Shown piece by piece: positions 1-8,487 of a stretch of 64,000 bases of DNA; the first letter of the stretch is position 1; each line of letters opens with the position of its first letter. Made by a program: the position numbers and the translations under genes. The DNA lies in contig CAWGHZ010000004.1 of NCBI GenBank assembly GCA_963822575.1, positions 744,001-808,000 of the forward strand. Direction: 5' to 3'. The notes under the pieces are model-generated. The model searched no databases. It was not told the DNA's origin and saw only the letters and a program-made list of their open reading frames with translations. The DNA is from CAWGHZ01 sp963822575. Lineage in GTDB: Bacteria; Pseudomonadota; Alphaproteobacteria; MPNO01; DASWLB01.

Positions 1-373
1 GCAGGGCGTATACGACGTTGGCCAGGATCGAGTTGACGCTGGCCGTGCCGGTGGCGGTGACGCCCTCGACCGATTTCGCCTCGTTATGGCGATAGGAATA
101 GTCGAGTTCGAGCCGGAGCCCGCTCTGGAAGGCGCGGCCGACTCCCATGTCGGCGATGCCGCCGGTCTCGTACCGGGTGGTACGGTCGGCGCCCAGCGTC
201 GAGTTGTCGGTCTCATCCGAGAAATTGATGCCGCCGGCGCCGCGGACGTACCAGCCGGTATTGATCTCCATCCCGCCCGACATGTCATCGGCGGCGCGCG
301 CCTGCGGCGCGGGCAGGGCCAGGGCCGCGCCCGCGGCCATCAGCGCGATGTAGCTCGATCGGATTCGAAACAC
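1..373 (-). CDS. outer-membrane beta-barrel protein, 5' part only
   Basis: The gene runs off the left edge, so only the first 124 codons are present. I chose the GTG at 373 because it follows a GGGGGAG ribosome site and opens a clear signal peptide: two arginines, an Ala/Leu-rich core, and an A-R-A cleavage site near residue 27. The mature part (GWYVRGAGGINFSDE, then GVGRAFQSGLRLELDYSYR) shows the alternating glycine/aromatic strands of small OmpA- or porin-like barrels that sit in the outer membrane. It is divergent from the SUF operon. The C-terminal half is missing, so the exact barrel family cannot be settled. Confidence 0.75.
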   Translation of the reverse strand, partial: MFRIRSSYIALMAAGAALALPAPQARAADDMSGGMEINTGWYVRGAGGINFSDETDNSTLGADRTTRYETGGIADMGVGRAFQSGLRLELDYSYRHNEAKSVEGVTATGTASVNSILANVVYAL

Positions 374-511
374 GACACTCTCCCCCTTGCTGAGCGCTCG
401 GTCGGCGCACCCCATAACATGGAGTTCTACCGGCCTCCCGTGCAACTACCTCCGCTCAACGAGCGGTCGCGATTTCGGTTCCCCGGCAGCGGAACACGGC
501 GGACTCCGGGC

Positions 512-540
512 TTGACAGCATCGTGCCGCGGCCTTACGTG
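512..540 (+). promoter_or_regulatory. predicted sigma70-type promoter of the suf operon
   Basis: A perfect TTGACA lies at 512-517. A 17-base spacer leads to TACGTG at 535-540 as a weak -10 (TTACGT at 534-539 is an alternative). The predicted start of transcription falls at about 547, inside the palindrome at 544-564. A poor -10 behind a perfect -35 is typical of promoters whose activity is set by a bound regulator. Confidence 0.55.
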
Positions 541-543
541 AAA

Positions 544-564
544 ACCGCACCAAGTTGGTGCGGT
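544..564. promoter_or_regulatory. palindromic operator candidate for the Rrf2 regulator
   Basis: A perfect 10-1-10 inverted repeat: ACCGCACCAA, a central G, then TTGGTGCGGT. It sits between the predicted promoter and the ATG of the regulator at 584, over the likely transcription start. Rrf2-family proteins bind as dimers to dyads of this size, so autoregulation of the suf operon by the first gene is the simplest reading. Binding itself is inferred. Confidence 0.6.
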
Positions 565-583
565 ATGAAGCCGGGAGAGGGCG

Positions 584-1042
584 ATGATCCGACTGTCGCG
601 CCTTGCCGATTACGGGGTGGTGCTGACCACCCACCTCGCGCGCCAGCCCGAGCGCTGGCTGACCGCGCCGGAACTGGCCGGGGCCACGATGCTGCCGTTG
701 CCGACGGTGGCCAAGGTGCTGAAGCTCCTGGCGCACGACGGGGTCGTCGGCTCGCACCGCGGCATCAAGGGCGGCTACCAGCTCGCCCGTGCGCCCGAGG
801 CGATTACGGTCGCCGACATCGTGGCGGCGCTCGACGGGCCGATCGCGCTGACCGAATGCGTCGGCGCCGAGGGTTGCGGCATCGAGTCGCTGTGCCCGAC
901 GCGGGTCAACTGGCAGACCATCAACCGGGCGGTAACCGCCGCGCTGGCCAGCGTCACGCTGGCCGACATGGCCGCGCCGCCCGCCTTTTCGCCCCGGCGC
1001 GAACCAAGCCCGGCCGTCCTCGGCCAGTCCGCCTCCCAGTAA
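584..1042 (+). CDS. Rrf2-family Fe-S-sensing transcriptional regulator (IscR/SufR-like) of the suf operon
   Basis: A 152-residue winged-helix regulator. The N-terminus (MIRLSRLADYG) and the LPTVAKVLKLLAHDGVV recognition helix followed by the GIKGGYQLA wing are typical Rrf2. Three cysteines spaced C-x5-C-x5-C (CVGAEGCGIESLC) match the [2Fe-2S] ligands of IscR, so cluster occupancy probably tunes repression of the operon. It is the first gene of the SUF operon, 11 bases before sufB, and is preceded by a GGGAGAG ribosome site and the dyad at 544-564. In such operons it is named iscR or sufR; the choice is not settled here. Confidence 0.9.
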   Translation: MIRLSRLADYGVVLTTHLARQPERWLTAPELAGATMLPLPTVAKVLKLLAHDGVVGSHRGIKGGYQLARAPEAITVADIVAALDGPIALTECVGAEGCGIESLCPTRVNWQTINRAVTAALASVTLADMAAPPAFSPRREPSPAVLGQSASQ

Positions 1043-1053
1043 CCGGTGACAAG

Positions 1054-2505
1054 ATGGCAACCGAGCTTAAGACCGACACGCTGAAGGAAGCGACCGAAGG
1101 CCGCTACAAGTACGGCTTCGTCACCGACGTCGAGTCCGACCTGGCCCCGAAGGGCCTGGACGAGACGACGGTCCGCTTCATCTCGGCCAAGAAGGGCGAG
1201 CCCGACTGGATGCTCGATTGGCGCCTCGAGGCGTTCCGCCACTGGAAGCAGATGGCGGAGCCCCATTGGGCGCGCGTCCACCACCCGCCGATCGACTACC
1301 AGGACGCCTATTACTACGCCGCGCCGAAGAAGAAGGAGGGGCCGAAGTCGCTCGACGAGGTCGACCCGGAGCTCCTCAAGACCTACGAGAAGCTGGGCAT
1401 TCCGCTGCACGAGCGCGAGGCGCTGGCCGGCGTCGCCGTCGACGCCGTGTTCGACTCGGTCTCGGTCGCGACCACCTTCAAGGAGACCTTGGAGAAGGCG
1501 GGCGTGATCTTCTGCTCGATTTCCGAGGCGCTCCGCAACCACCCCGACCTCGTGCGCAAGTACATGGGCTCGGTGGTGCCGCAGGGCGACAATTTCTTCG
1601 CCGCGCTCAACTCGGCGGTGTTCTCCGACGGCACGTTCGTGCACGTGCCCAAGGGCGTGCGCTGCCCGATGGAGCTTTCCACCTATTTCCGCATCAATGC
1701 CGCCAAGACCGGCCAGTTCGAGCGCACGCTGATCATCGCCGAGGAAGGGAGCTACGTTTCCTACCTCGAAGGCTGCACCGCGCCGATGCGCGACGAGAAC
1801 CAGCTTCACGCCGCGGTGGTCGAGCTGATCGCGCACGACGACGCGGAGATCAAGTATTCGACGGTGCAGAACTGGTATCCCGGCGACGAGCACGGGCGCG
1901 GCGGCATCTACAACTTCGTCACCAAGCGCGGCGCGTGCCGCGGCCGCAACTCCAAGATCTCCTGGACGCAGGTCGAGACCGGCTCGGCCATCACCTGGAA
2001 GTACCCGTCCTGCATCCTGGAAGGCGACAACTCGGTGGGCGAGTTCTACTCGGTCGCGGTCACCAACAATTTCCAGCAGGCCGATACCGGCACCAAGATG
2101 ATCCATATCGGCAAGAACACGTCCTCGACGATCGTCTCGAAGGGCATCTCCACCGGCCACGGCCAGAACACCTATCGCGGCCAGGTAAAGGTGCTGGGCG
2201 GTGCCGAGGGCGCGCGCAACTACACCCAGTGCGATTCGCTCCTGATCGGGTCGGAATGCGGCGCTCACACCGTGCCCTATATCGAGGTGCAGAACCCGAC
2301 CGCGCGCGTCGAGCACGAGGCGACGACGTCCAAGATCGGCGAGGACCAGCTTTTCTACTGCCGCTCGCGCGGCCTCTCGGCCGAGGACGCCGTCTCGCTG
2401 ATCGTCAACGGGTTCTGCAAGGAGGTTCTGAAGGAGCTCCCGATGGAATTCGCGGTCGAGGCGCAGAAGCTCCTCGGCGTGTCGCTCGAAGGCAGCGTGG
2501 GATAG
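1054..2505 (+). CDS. sufB: Fe-S cluster assembly scaffold protein SufB
   Basis: The 483-residue scaffold subunit of the cytosolic SufBCD complex, on which Fe-S clusters are built from sulfur delivered by SufS/SufU. Length and sequence are canonical across the whole protein. The conserved C-terminal beta-helix segment (QCDSLLIG, CGAHTVPYIEVQNP, HEATTSKIGEDQLFYCRSRG) contains the cysteine and glutamate positions needed for cluster assembly. The frame is open upstream to 523, but the ATG at 1054 gives the normal N-terminus and lies just after the regulator's stop. sufC follows after two bases. Confidence 0.97.
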   Translation: MATELKTDTLKEATEGRYKYGFVTDVESDLAPKGLDETTVRFISAKKGEPDWMLDWRLEAFRHWKQMAEPHWARVHHPPIDYQDAYYYAAPKKKEGPKSLDEVDPELLKTYEKLGIPLHEREALAGVAVDAVFDSVSVATTFKETLEKAGVIFCSISEALRNHPDLVRKYMGSVVPQGDNFFAALNSAVFSDGTFVHVPKGVRCPMELSTYFRINAAKTGQFERTLIIAEEGSYVSYLEGCTAPMRDENQLHAAVVELIAHDDAEIKYSTVQNWYPGDEHGRGGIYNFVTKRGACRGRNSKISWTQVETGSAITWKYPSCILEGDNSVGEFYSVAVTNNFQQADTGTKMIHIGKNTSSTIVSKGISTGHGQNTYRGQVKVLGGAEGARNYTQCDSLLIGSECGAHTVPYIEVQNPTARVEHEATTSKIGEDQLFYCRSRGLSAEDAVSLIVNGFCKEVLKELPMEFAVEAQKLLGVSLEGSVG

Positions 2506-2507
2506 TC

Positions 2508-3272
2508 ATGTCGGGTAACAGCATGCTTTCGGTACACGACCTCCACGTCGCCGTCGACGGCAAGGAGATCCTGCACGGGCTCGACCTCGAGGTCGGGCCG
2601 GGCGAGGTGCACGCCATCATGGGCCCGAACGGGTCGGGCAAGTCGACGCTGGCCTACGCCTTGGCCGGGCGCGAGGGCTACGCGGTGACAGGTGGCAGCG
2701 CCGCGCTGCAGGGCAAGGACCTGCTCGCACTCCAACCCGAGCAGCGCGCGGGCGAGGGCGTGTTCCTCGCCTTCCAGTACCCGGTCGAGATTCCCGGCGT
2801 CGCCAACATGACGTTCCTGCGCACCGCGCTCAACGCCCAGCGCACCTATCGCGGCGAGAAGCCGCTCGACGGCGTCGAGTTCCTGCGCCTCGCGCGCGAG
2901 CGGGCCAAGGCGCTCGGCATGGACGAGAAGCTGATGAACCGCGCGGTGAACGTCGGCTTCTCCGGCGGCGAGAAGAAGCGGAACGAGGTGTTCCAGCTCG
3001 CCGTGCTGGAGCCCAGGCTCGCCATCCTCGACGAGACCAACTCCGGCCTCGACATCGACGCGCTCCGCATCGTCGCCGACGGCGTCAACCGGCTTCGCGC
3101 GCCCGACCGCTCGATCGTGGTCGTCACGCACTACCAGCGCCTCCTCGACTACATCGTCCCCGACCGCGTGCACGTGTTGGCGCACGGGCGCATCGTGAAG
3201 TCGGGCGGCAAGGAGCTCGCGCAGGTACTGGAGGCGACCGGCTACGCCGAGTTCGTGGCGAGCGCGGCATGA
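2508..3272 (+). CDS. sufC: Fe-S assembly ATPase SufC
   Basis: The 254-residue ABC-type ATPase of the SufBCD complex; ATP binding drives the conformational change that exposes the scaffold site. Visible motifs are Walker A GPNGSGKST (residues 39-47), the SufC-type signature FSGGEKKRNE, and Walker B LAILDETNSGLD. It has no membrane segments, which separates it from transporter ATPases. The start at 2508 (MSGNSMLSVHD) follows the sufB stop by two bases; an internal ATG at 2523 is a possible alternative. Its last codons overlap the start of sufD by four bases. Confidence 0.97.
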   Translation: MSGNSMLSVHDLHVAVDGKEILHGLDLEVGPGEVHAIMGPNGSGKSTLAYALAGREGYAVTGGSAALQGKDLLALQPEQRAGEGVFLAFQYPVEIPGVANMTFLRTALNAQRTYRGEKPLDGVEFLRLARERAKALGMDEKLMNRAVNVGFSGGEKKRNEVFQLAVLEPRLAILDETNSGLDIDALRIVADGVNRLRAPDRSIVVVTHYQRLLDYIVPDRVHVLAHGRIVKSGGKELAQVLEATGYAEFVASAA

Positions 3273-4598
3273 GCGTGACCAAGGTCACCGACCGCGAAGC
3301 GCCGTATCTGGCGCAGATCGCCGCGGCGACGGCGCTGCCGGGCGCGGAGCTCGCGTGGCTCATGGCGCTGCGCGCCGACGCGGCGGCCAGCTTCGCGGCG
3401 CAGGGCTTCCCGACCCTCAAGACCGAGGCGTGGAAATACACCAACCTCGACCGGCTGGTGCGCGCGCACTACGCGCTGGCGACGGAGTTGGGAGCGGTGG
3501 ACGAGGCCGCCCTCGCGCCGTTCCTACTCGCGGGGGCGAGCCGGCTCGTCTTCGTCGATGGCGCATTCAACTCTTCGCTGTCCGATCTTGGCGCGCTGCC
3601 GGACGGCGCGTGCCTCGTCTCGCTCGGCCGCCTTTTGGATATCGATCCGGAGCTGGCCGAGCCCCATCTTGGCCGCATCGCCGCGGCCGACGACGCGCCG
3701 CTCGCCGCCCTCGCTCTGGCGTTGGCGGGCGACGGCGCGGTGCTGATCGTGCCGCGCGGCTTCGCGCTCGCCACGCCCGTTCAGGTCGTCCACGTCGCGA
3801 CCGGCGCCGGCGCCGCGCACCATCTGCGCCACCTCGTGGTGCTCGGCGAGAATGCCGAGGCCACGATCCTCGAAACCGATGTCGGGTTCGGTGGCGCGGG
3901 CTGGACCAACGCGGTGACGGAGATCGCGCTCGCCCGCGACGCCCGGCTCGACCACGTGGCGTTCAGCGACGCGGCGGCGGGCCAGTACCTCACGGCCCGC
4001 ATTGCGCTCCGGCTCGACCGCGCCGCGCGCTATCGCGGCCTCACCACCGTCGCGGGCGGCGGGCTCGCGCGACATGAGGTCGTGGCCGCGTTGGCGGGCG
4101 AGGGCGGCGAGGCGGCGGTCGACGGGCTGATGCTCGGGCGCGGCCGCAGCCACATGGATTGCTGGACCGAGATCGTGCACGCGGCGCCCCACACCAACAG
4201 CCGCCAGCTTTTCAAGAGCGTGCTCGACGACCGGTCGCGGTCGGCCTTCCAGGGCCGCATCGTGGTCAAGGAGGGCGCGCAGAAGATCGATGCGCACCAG
4301 CTCAACCGCAACCTCCTGCTCGCGCCGGGGGCGCGCGCCGAATTCGAAGCCCGAGCTCGAGATCCTCGCCGACGACGTGAAGTGCAGCCACGGCTCGACG
4401 GTGGGCGACCTCGACCGCGACGCGCTGTTCTATCTCCGCGCGCGTGGCATCCCGGAGGCGGCGGCGCGTGCGCTTCTGGTGGAGGCGTTCGTCGCCGAGC
4501 TTCTGGACGCGGTGCCGTCCAAGCCGGTTCAGGCATGGCTCAGCGAACGGCTGGCGGGCTGGCTCTCGGGCGCCGGCGCGGAAAGGAAGGCGGCATGA
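3269..4598 (+). pseudogene. sufD: Fe-S assembly protein SufD, interrupted by a frameshift near 4345
   Basis: SufD pairs with SufB in the SufBCD scaffold. Residues 1 to about 359 read normally in one frame, ending RNLLLAPGARAEF. The family sequence then continues in another frame as SKPELEILADDVKCSHG to a stop at 4598. The junction is TTCGAAG at 4343-4349, where related proteins read E-F-D-S-K-P. Restoring five bases (a loss between two short TCGA repeats) gives a full-length 444-residue SufD; a two-base loss would also restore the frame but leaves one residue short. SufD is normally needed for SUF function, so a sequencing or assembly error is a real alternative to true inactivation. Confidence 0.85.
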
Positions 4599-5854
4599 CC
4601 CGCGCGGCGGAACAGAAGAGGGCGGCGATGGCAGAGCCGTATGACGTCGAGGCGGTCCGGCGCGACTTCCCCATCCTCGCGACCAAGGCGCACGGCAAGA
4701 AGCTGGTCTATCTCGACAACGGCGCGAGCGCGCAGAAGCCGCAGGCGGTGATCGACGCGCTGGTGCGGTCCTACGGGCAGGAATACGCCAACGTCCATCG
4801 CGGCGTGCACTATCTCAGCCAGGTCGCGACCGACCGGATGGAGGCGGCGCGCGAGAAGGTGCGCGCCTTCCTCGGCGCCGCCTCGACCGACGAGATCGTG
4901 TTCGTGCGCGGCGCGACCGAGGGCATCAACCTCGTGGCGTCGAGCTGGGGGCGCACGTTCCTCAAGCCGGGCGATGAGGTGCTCCTCACGGTGATGGAGC
5001 ACCACTCCAACATCGTGCCGTGGCAGTTCGTGCGCGAATCGAACGGCATCGTCCTCAAGGTCGCGCCGATCGGCGACGACGGCGCGCTCCTGATGGACGA
5101 ATTCGAGAAGCTGTTCACCGACCGGACGAAGCTGGTCGCGATCACCCACGTCTCCAACGCGCTCGGCACCGTGGTGCCCGTCGCCGAGGTGATCCGCATC
5201 GCCCACGCCAATGGCGCCAAGGTGCTGATCGACGGCTGCCAGGCGGTGCCGCACATGGCGGTCGACGTGCGCGCGCTCGATGCCGACTTCTACGTCTTCT
5301 CCGGCCACAAGCTCTACGGGCCGAGCGGCATCGGCGTGCTCTACGGCAAAGAGGCGCTGTTGGACGCCATGCCGCCCTACCAGGGCGGCGGCGAGATGAT
5401 CAGCTCGGTGACGTTCGAGAAGACCACCTACGCCGACCTCCCCTACAAGTTCGAGGCTGGCACGCCACACATCGCCGGCGCGCCCGGGCTCGACGCCGCC
5501 ATCGACTATGTGACCGGGCTCGGGCTCGACCGCATCGCGGCGCACGAGCGCGACGTGCTCGCCTACGCGACCGAGCGGCTCGCCGCGCTCAACGACGCGC
5601 GCATCTTTGGCACCGCGCCGGAGAAGGCCGGCATCCTCTCCTTTACCATCCGCGACATCCACCCGCACGACGCGGGCACGATCCTGGACCGCGAGGGCGT
5701 GGCGGTGCGCACCGGCCACCACTGCGCCCAGCCGGTGATGGACCGGTTCGACCAGCCGGCGACGATCCGCGCCTCGTTCGGGCTCTACAACACGCGCGCG
5801 GAGGCCGACGCGCTCGTCGCCGCGCTCGGCCGGGTGCGGGAGATTTTCGGATGA
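4595..5854 (+). CDS. sufS: cysteine desulfurase SufS
   Basis: A PLP-dependent group II cysteine desulfurase (419 residues) that strips sulfur from cysteine to feed the SUF scaffold. The PLP-binding lysine lies in VFSGHKLYGPSG and the persulfide cysteine in RTGHHCAQPVMDR. The ATG at 4595 overlaps the sufD stop as ATGA; MAEPYDVEA at 4628 is a possible later start. Because of the sufD frameshift, the upstream frame runs unbroken into sufS, but that fusion reads out-of-frame sufD sequence and is not a natural two-domain protein. sufU follows with another ATGA overlap. Confidence 0.96.
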   Translation: MTRAAEQKRAAMAEPYDVEAVRRDFPILATKAHGKKLVYLDNGASAQKPQAVIDALVRSYGQEYANVHRGVHYLSQVATDRMEAAREKVRAFLGAASTDEIVFVRGATEGINLVASSWGRTFLKPGDEVLLTVMEHHSNIVPWQFVRESNGIVLKVAPIGDDGALLMDEFEKLFTDRTKLVAITHVSNALGTVVPVAEVIRIAHANGAKVLIDGCQAVPHMAVDVRALDADFYVFSGHKLYGPSGIGVLYGKEALLDAMPPYQGGGEMISSVTFEKTTYADLPYKFEAGTPHIAGAPGLDAAIDYVTGLGLDRIAAHERDVLAYATERLAALNDARIFGTAPEKAGILSFTIRDIHPHDAGTILDREGVAVRTGHHCAQPVMDRFDQPATIRASFGLYNTRAEADALVAALGRVREIFG

Positions 5855-6309
5855 ACGAGGAGCTGCGAGAGCTCTACCAGGACGTGATCCTGGACCATTC
5901 CAAGCATCCGCGGAACTTCGGCCCGGACGAGCATGCCAACCATCACGCCAAGGGCAACAATCCACTTTGCGGCGACCGGGTGGAGGTGCATGTCCGCACC
6001 AAGGACGGGCGCATCGAGGATGCCCATTTCGAGGGCAAGGGCTGCGCCATCTCGCTCGCCTCGGCCTCGCTGATGACCGAGCTGGTCAAGGGACGCACCG
6101 AGGCCGAGGCCAAGGCCCTGTTCGAGAAGTTCCACCAGATGGTGACGACGAAGGGCCCCGTCGACCTCGACGCCGCGCCCGGGCTCGACCGGCTCGCCGC
6201 GCTTTCGGGCGTGCGCGATTTCCCCATGCGCGTCAAGTGCGCGACGCTGCCCTGGCACACGCTCAACGCCGCGCTGAAGGGCGAGGACCAGGAGGTTCGA
6301 ACCGAATGA
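5851..6309 (+). CDS. sufU: SufU-type sulfur transfer/scaffold protein
   Basis: A 152-residue IscU-fold protein of the SufU class. It accepts the persulfide from SufS in a zinc-dependent exchange and passes it to SufBCD. Three conserved cysteines are visible in NNPLCGDRVEV, EGKGCAISLAS and VKCATLPWHTL. The 18-20 residue insertion between the second and third cysteine regions that marks SufU against IscU is present around KALFEKFHQMVTT. Start and stop are both coupled by ATGA overlaps to sufS and sufT. No sufE is present in this operon. Confidence 0.93.
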   Translation: MNEELRELYQDVILDHSKHPRNFGPDEHANHHAKGNNPLCGDRVEVHVRTKDGRIEDAHFEGKGCAISLASASLMTELVKGRTEAEAKALFEKFHQMVTTKGPVDLDAAPGLDRLAALSGVRDFPMRVKCATLPWHTLNAALKGEDQEVRTE

Positions 6310-6695
6310 CCGAGAACACCGACCCGAACGTGGCCACGGCGCCTCCCTCGACCGAGCCGGCGACCCCGCCTGCAGCCGCGGACGCCGCCGCCGATCCGGT
6401 GATGGAATGCGTGATCGAGGCGCTGAAGGGCGTCTTCGACCCCGAGATCCCGGTGAATATTTACGAATTGGGTCTTATCTACGGGCTCGATAAGTCGCCC
6501 GAGGGCGTCGTCCACGTGACCATGACCTTGACCACGCCGAACTGCCCGGTCGCCGGCTCGCTGCCCGGCGAGGTCGAGCAGGTCGTGCGCGACGTCGAGG
6601 GCGTGCACGATTGCGAGGTGGAGCTCGTCTGGGACCCGCCCTGGACGCCGGAGAAGCTCTCCGAGGCCGCCAAGCTCGAGCTTGGACTAATCTGA
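6306..6695 (+). CDS. sufT: SUF-associated MIP18/DUF59 protein SufT
   Basis: A 129-residue protein with a Pro/Ala-rich N-terminal tail of about 30 residues, followed by one DUF59 (MIP18) domain: FDPEIPVNIYELGLIYG, then TLTTPNCPVAG with the conserved cysteine. SufT proteins help mature or traffic Fe-S clusters, especially under high demand. The position inside the suf operon, with ATGA coupling to sufU and ten bases before sufA, supports the assignment. Confidence 0.92.
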   Translation: MTENTDPNVATAPPSTEPATPPAAADAAADPVMECVIEALKGVFDPEIPVNIYELGLIYGLDKSPEGVVHVTMTLTTPNCPVAGSLPGEVEQVVRDVEGVHDCEVELVWDPPWTPEKLSEAAKLELGLI

Positions 6696-6705
6696 GGACC
6701 TGACC

Positions 6706-7044
6706 ATGCGTGAACGACCGCCGATCATGACGCTCTCCGATGCCGCTGCCGAACGGGTGAAGGCGCTGATGACCACGCGCGACGACAATGCCGCGCTCCG
6801 CATCGGCGTGCGCAAGGGCGGCTGCTCCGGGATGGCCTACACGATGGAATTCTCGTCCGAGCGGAAGCCGATGGACGAGGTGGTCGAGGCCAAGGGCGTG
6901 AAGCTCGTCATCGACGCGGGCGCCATGATGTTCCTCCTCGGCACCGAGATGGACTTCGTGGAATCCACTCTGCAGTCCGGGTTCATCTTCAAGAACCCGA
7001 ACGAGAAGGGCCGCTGCGGCTGCGGCGAAAGCTTCCACGTCTAG
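6706..7044 (+). CDS. sufA: A-type Fe-S carrier protein (SufA/IscA family)
   Basis: The 112-residue A-type carrier at the end of the SUF operon, thought to move clusters from SufBCD to client enzymes. The three ligand cysteines are present: GGCSGMAY near the middle and the C-terminal GRCGCGESF. The symbol sufA rests on operon context; ErpA and IscA share the same fold and motifs. The operon appears to end here, with an 88-base gap before the next gene. Confidence 0.9.
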   Translation: MRERPPIMTLSDAAAERVKALMTTRDDNAALRIGVRKGGCSGMAYTMEFSSERKPMDEVVEAKGVKLVIDAGAMMFLLGTEMDFVESTLQSGFIFKNPNEKGRCGCGESFHV

Positions 7045-7132
7045 GGGCGGCTCCCCCATTTACCTGCGCTTAACCACGCCCTCTTAACCTCTCGGAAAGT
7101 TCCGGGACGCCGGAACGCAACCGAGCGCGCGC

Positions 7133-7780
7133 ATGGACGAGCGAGACCTGACGGCCGAGGCCGAAGCCGACGCCCGCGAATCGGGCGCGCTGCTGTTCAT
7201 CGCGCTGATCGTGCTGCTCATCGGCTTCTTCGTGGTGCTCAACCACGCCTCCTCCGTCGAGAGCGCGCGCTCGCGCGCCGTGATGGGAAGCGTCGCAGCC
7301 ACCTTTGGGCCGCCCGATCCCGAGGCCGAATCGATGCACGCCTTCACCGCCGATCTGGGCGACGTGCTCGAGGACGGCGTGTTCGCGCTCCGCCTGGGCA
7401 AGCTGGTCGCGACCGCCTTCCCGCTCGCCAAGTTGAGCGAGACGAAGCCGGGCGAGGTCTATGAGGTGAACCTGCCGGTGACCTCCATGTGGATCGGCGC
7501 AAGCGACGCGCCATCGCAGGCGGGCCAGCGCTTCGTCGGCCAGGTGGCGGCGCTTCTCGCCGCCCCGCCGTCGCGCACCGTCTACCGCCTCGCGGCGTGG
7601 ATGGATCCGGGCGGCGCGGGCGGGCGGGACCGCGCCATCCGCCGAGTCTCGGTCTTCGCCGACGCGCTGGTCGCCGCCGGCGCGCCGCGCGCCCGGATCG
7701 ATTCCGGCCTCGCGCCCGGACGGCCGATCATGCTGCGCCTCGTCTTCACCATCCGTCCGGCGGCGGAGCCGGCGCAATGA
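7133..7780 (+). CDS. single-span membrane protein with a degenerate OmpA/MotB-like C-terminal domain
   Basis: A 215-residue protein with one membrane span at about residues 18-38 (ALLFIALIVLLIGFFVVLNH) near the N-terminus and a periplasmic remainder. The last third (IRRVSVFADALVAAGAPRARIDSGLAPG) resembles the end of OmpA/MotB peptidoglycan-binding domains, but the key peptidoglycan-contact residues are poorly kept. The stop overlaps the ATG of the MotB-like gene at 7777 and the third gene overlaps in turn, so the three are probably translated together. The function is unknown; the pairing of two MotB-like proteins without a MotA is unusual. Confidence 0.7.
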   Translation: MDERDLTAEAEADARESGALLFIALIVLLIGFFVVLNHASSVESARSRAVMGSVAATFGPPDPEAESMHAFTADLGDVLEDGVFALRLGKLVATAFPLAKLSETKPGEVYEVNLPVTSMWIGASDAPSQAGQRFVGQVAALLAAPPSRTVYRLAAWMDPGGAGGRDRAIRRVSVFADALVAAGAPRARIDSGLAPGRPIMLRLVFTIRPAAEPAQ

Positions 7781-8487
7781 CCGAGCCGGACGACCGCCTG
7801 CTCACCCCGCGCATCTCGCGCGCATGGCTCCTCACCTTCTCCGACCTGGTGGCGCTGATCCTCACCTTCTTCGTCATGCTCTACGCCATGCACCGGGTCG
7901 ACACGGCGCGCTACCGCAACGTGGTGGACAGCCTGACCCGCAGCCTCAACCCGCAGGTGCGGGTGGACGCGCCGCACCCGGACGCCAGCCGCTCCGCGCT
8001 CGGCCTCGACCCGGCCCGCGCCGCCGGGCTCGCCTATCTCGCGACGCTGCTGGCCGAGAAATCGCGCGAGGATCCGGCGCTGGCCCAGGCGAGCGTCACG
8101 CTGGGAGCAGACCGGCTGGTCATCGCACTGCCGTCCGATCTCCTGTTCGCGCCGGGCAGCGCGACCCTCGCGGACGCGGCCAACGCCACGCTCTACGCGC
8201 TAGGCGGCGTGCTCGGCACCATCGGCAACGCCATCACGGTCGAAGGCAACACCGATCCGGAGCCCATCGCCCACGGGCTCTACCGTTCCAACCGCGCGCT
8301 CTCGCTCGCGCGCGCGCTCGCCGTCGCCGACGCGTTGCGTGCCCTCGGCTATGCGCGGCCGATCCCGGCCAAAGGGCTGGGGACGAGCCGCTTCGCCGCG
8401 CTCGCCAAAATCGAGCCGCGCGAGAAGCGCTACGCGCTCGCCCGCCGGGTGGACATCGTGGTCGGGCCATACCGGACGACGCCATGA
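7777..8487 (+). CDS. MotB/OmpA-like protein with stator-type transmembrane helix
   Basis: A 236-residue protein whose single N-terminal helix (AWLLTFSDLVALILTFFVML, residues 16-35) matches MotB/PomB/TolR-type ion-coupled subunits, including the membrane aspartate at residue 23. The C-terminal half has an OmpA-like domain: LLFAPGSATLADAANATL, then VEGNTDPEP and the RSNRALSLARALAVADAL helix. In MotB this domain anchors the stator to peptidoglycan. No MotA, ExbB or TolQ partner is encoded nearby, so a flagellar role is not shown. ATGA overlaps link it to the genes on both sides. Confidence 0.8.
   Translation: MTEPDDRLLTPRISRAWLLTFSDLVALILTFFVMLYAMHRVDTARYRNVVDSLTRSLNPQVRVDAPHPDASRSALGLDPARAAGLAYLATLLAEKSREDPALAQASVTLGADRLVIALPSDLLFAPGSATLADAANATLYALGGVLGTIGNAITVEGNTDPEPIAHGLYRSNRALSLARALAVADALRALGYARPIPAKGLGTSRFAALAKIEPREKRYALARRVDIVVGPYRTTP

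Noticed and set aside
3269..5854. A natural SufD-SufS fusion protein of 861 residues
   Set aside because: The middle 80 residues are out-of-frame sufD sequence rich in Arg, while the true SufD C-terminus is encoded in another frame; the fusion is a by-product of the frameshift.
7044..7060. A terminator after sufA (GGGG/CCCC stem before ATTT)
   Set aside because: The stem has only four pairs and there is no real T-tract.
7070..7087. A CtrA-type site (two TTAA words upstream of 7133)
   Set aside because: The words are separated by 10 bases instead of the required 7.
7777..8487. Flagellar motor protein MotB
   Set aside because: The helix is MotB-like, but no motA or any flagellar gene is in the window, so the specific name is not justified.
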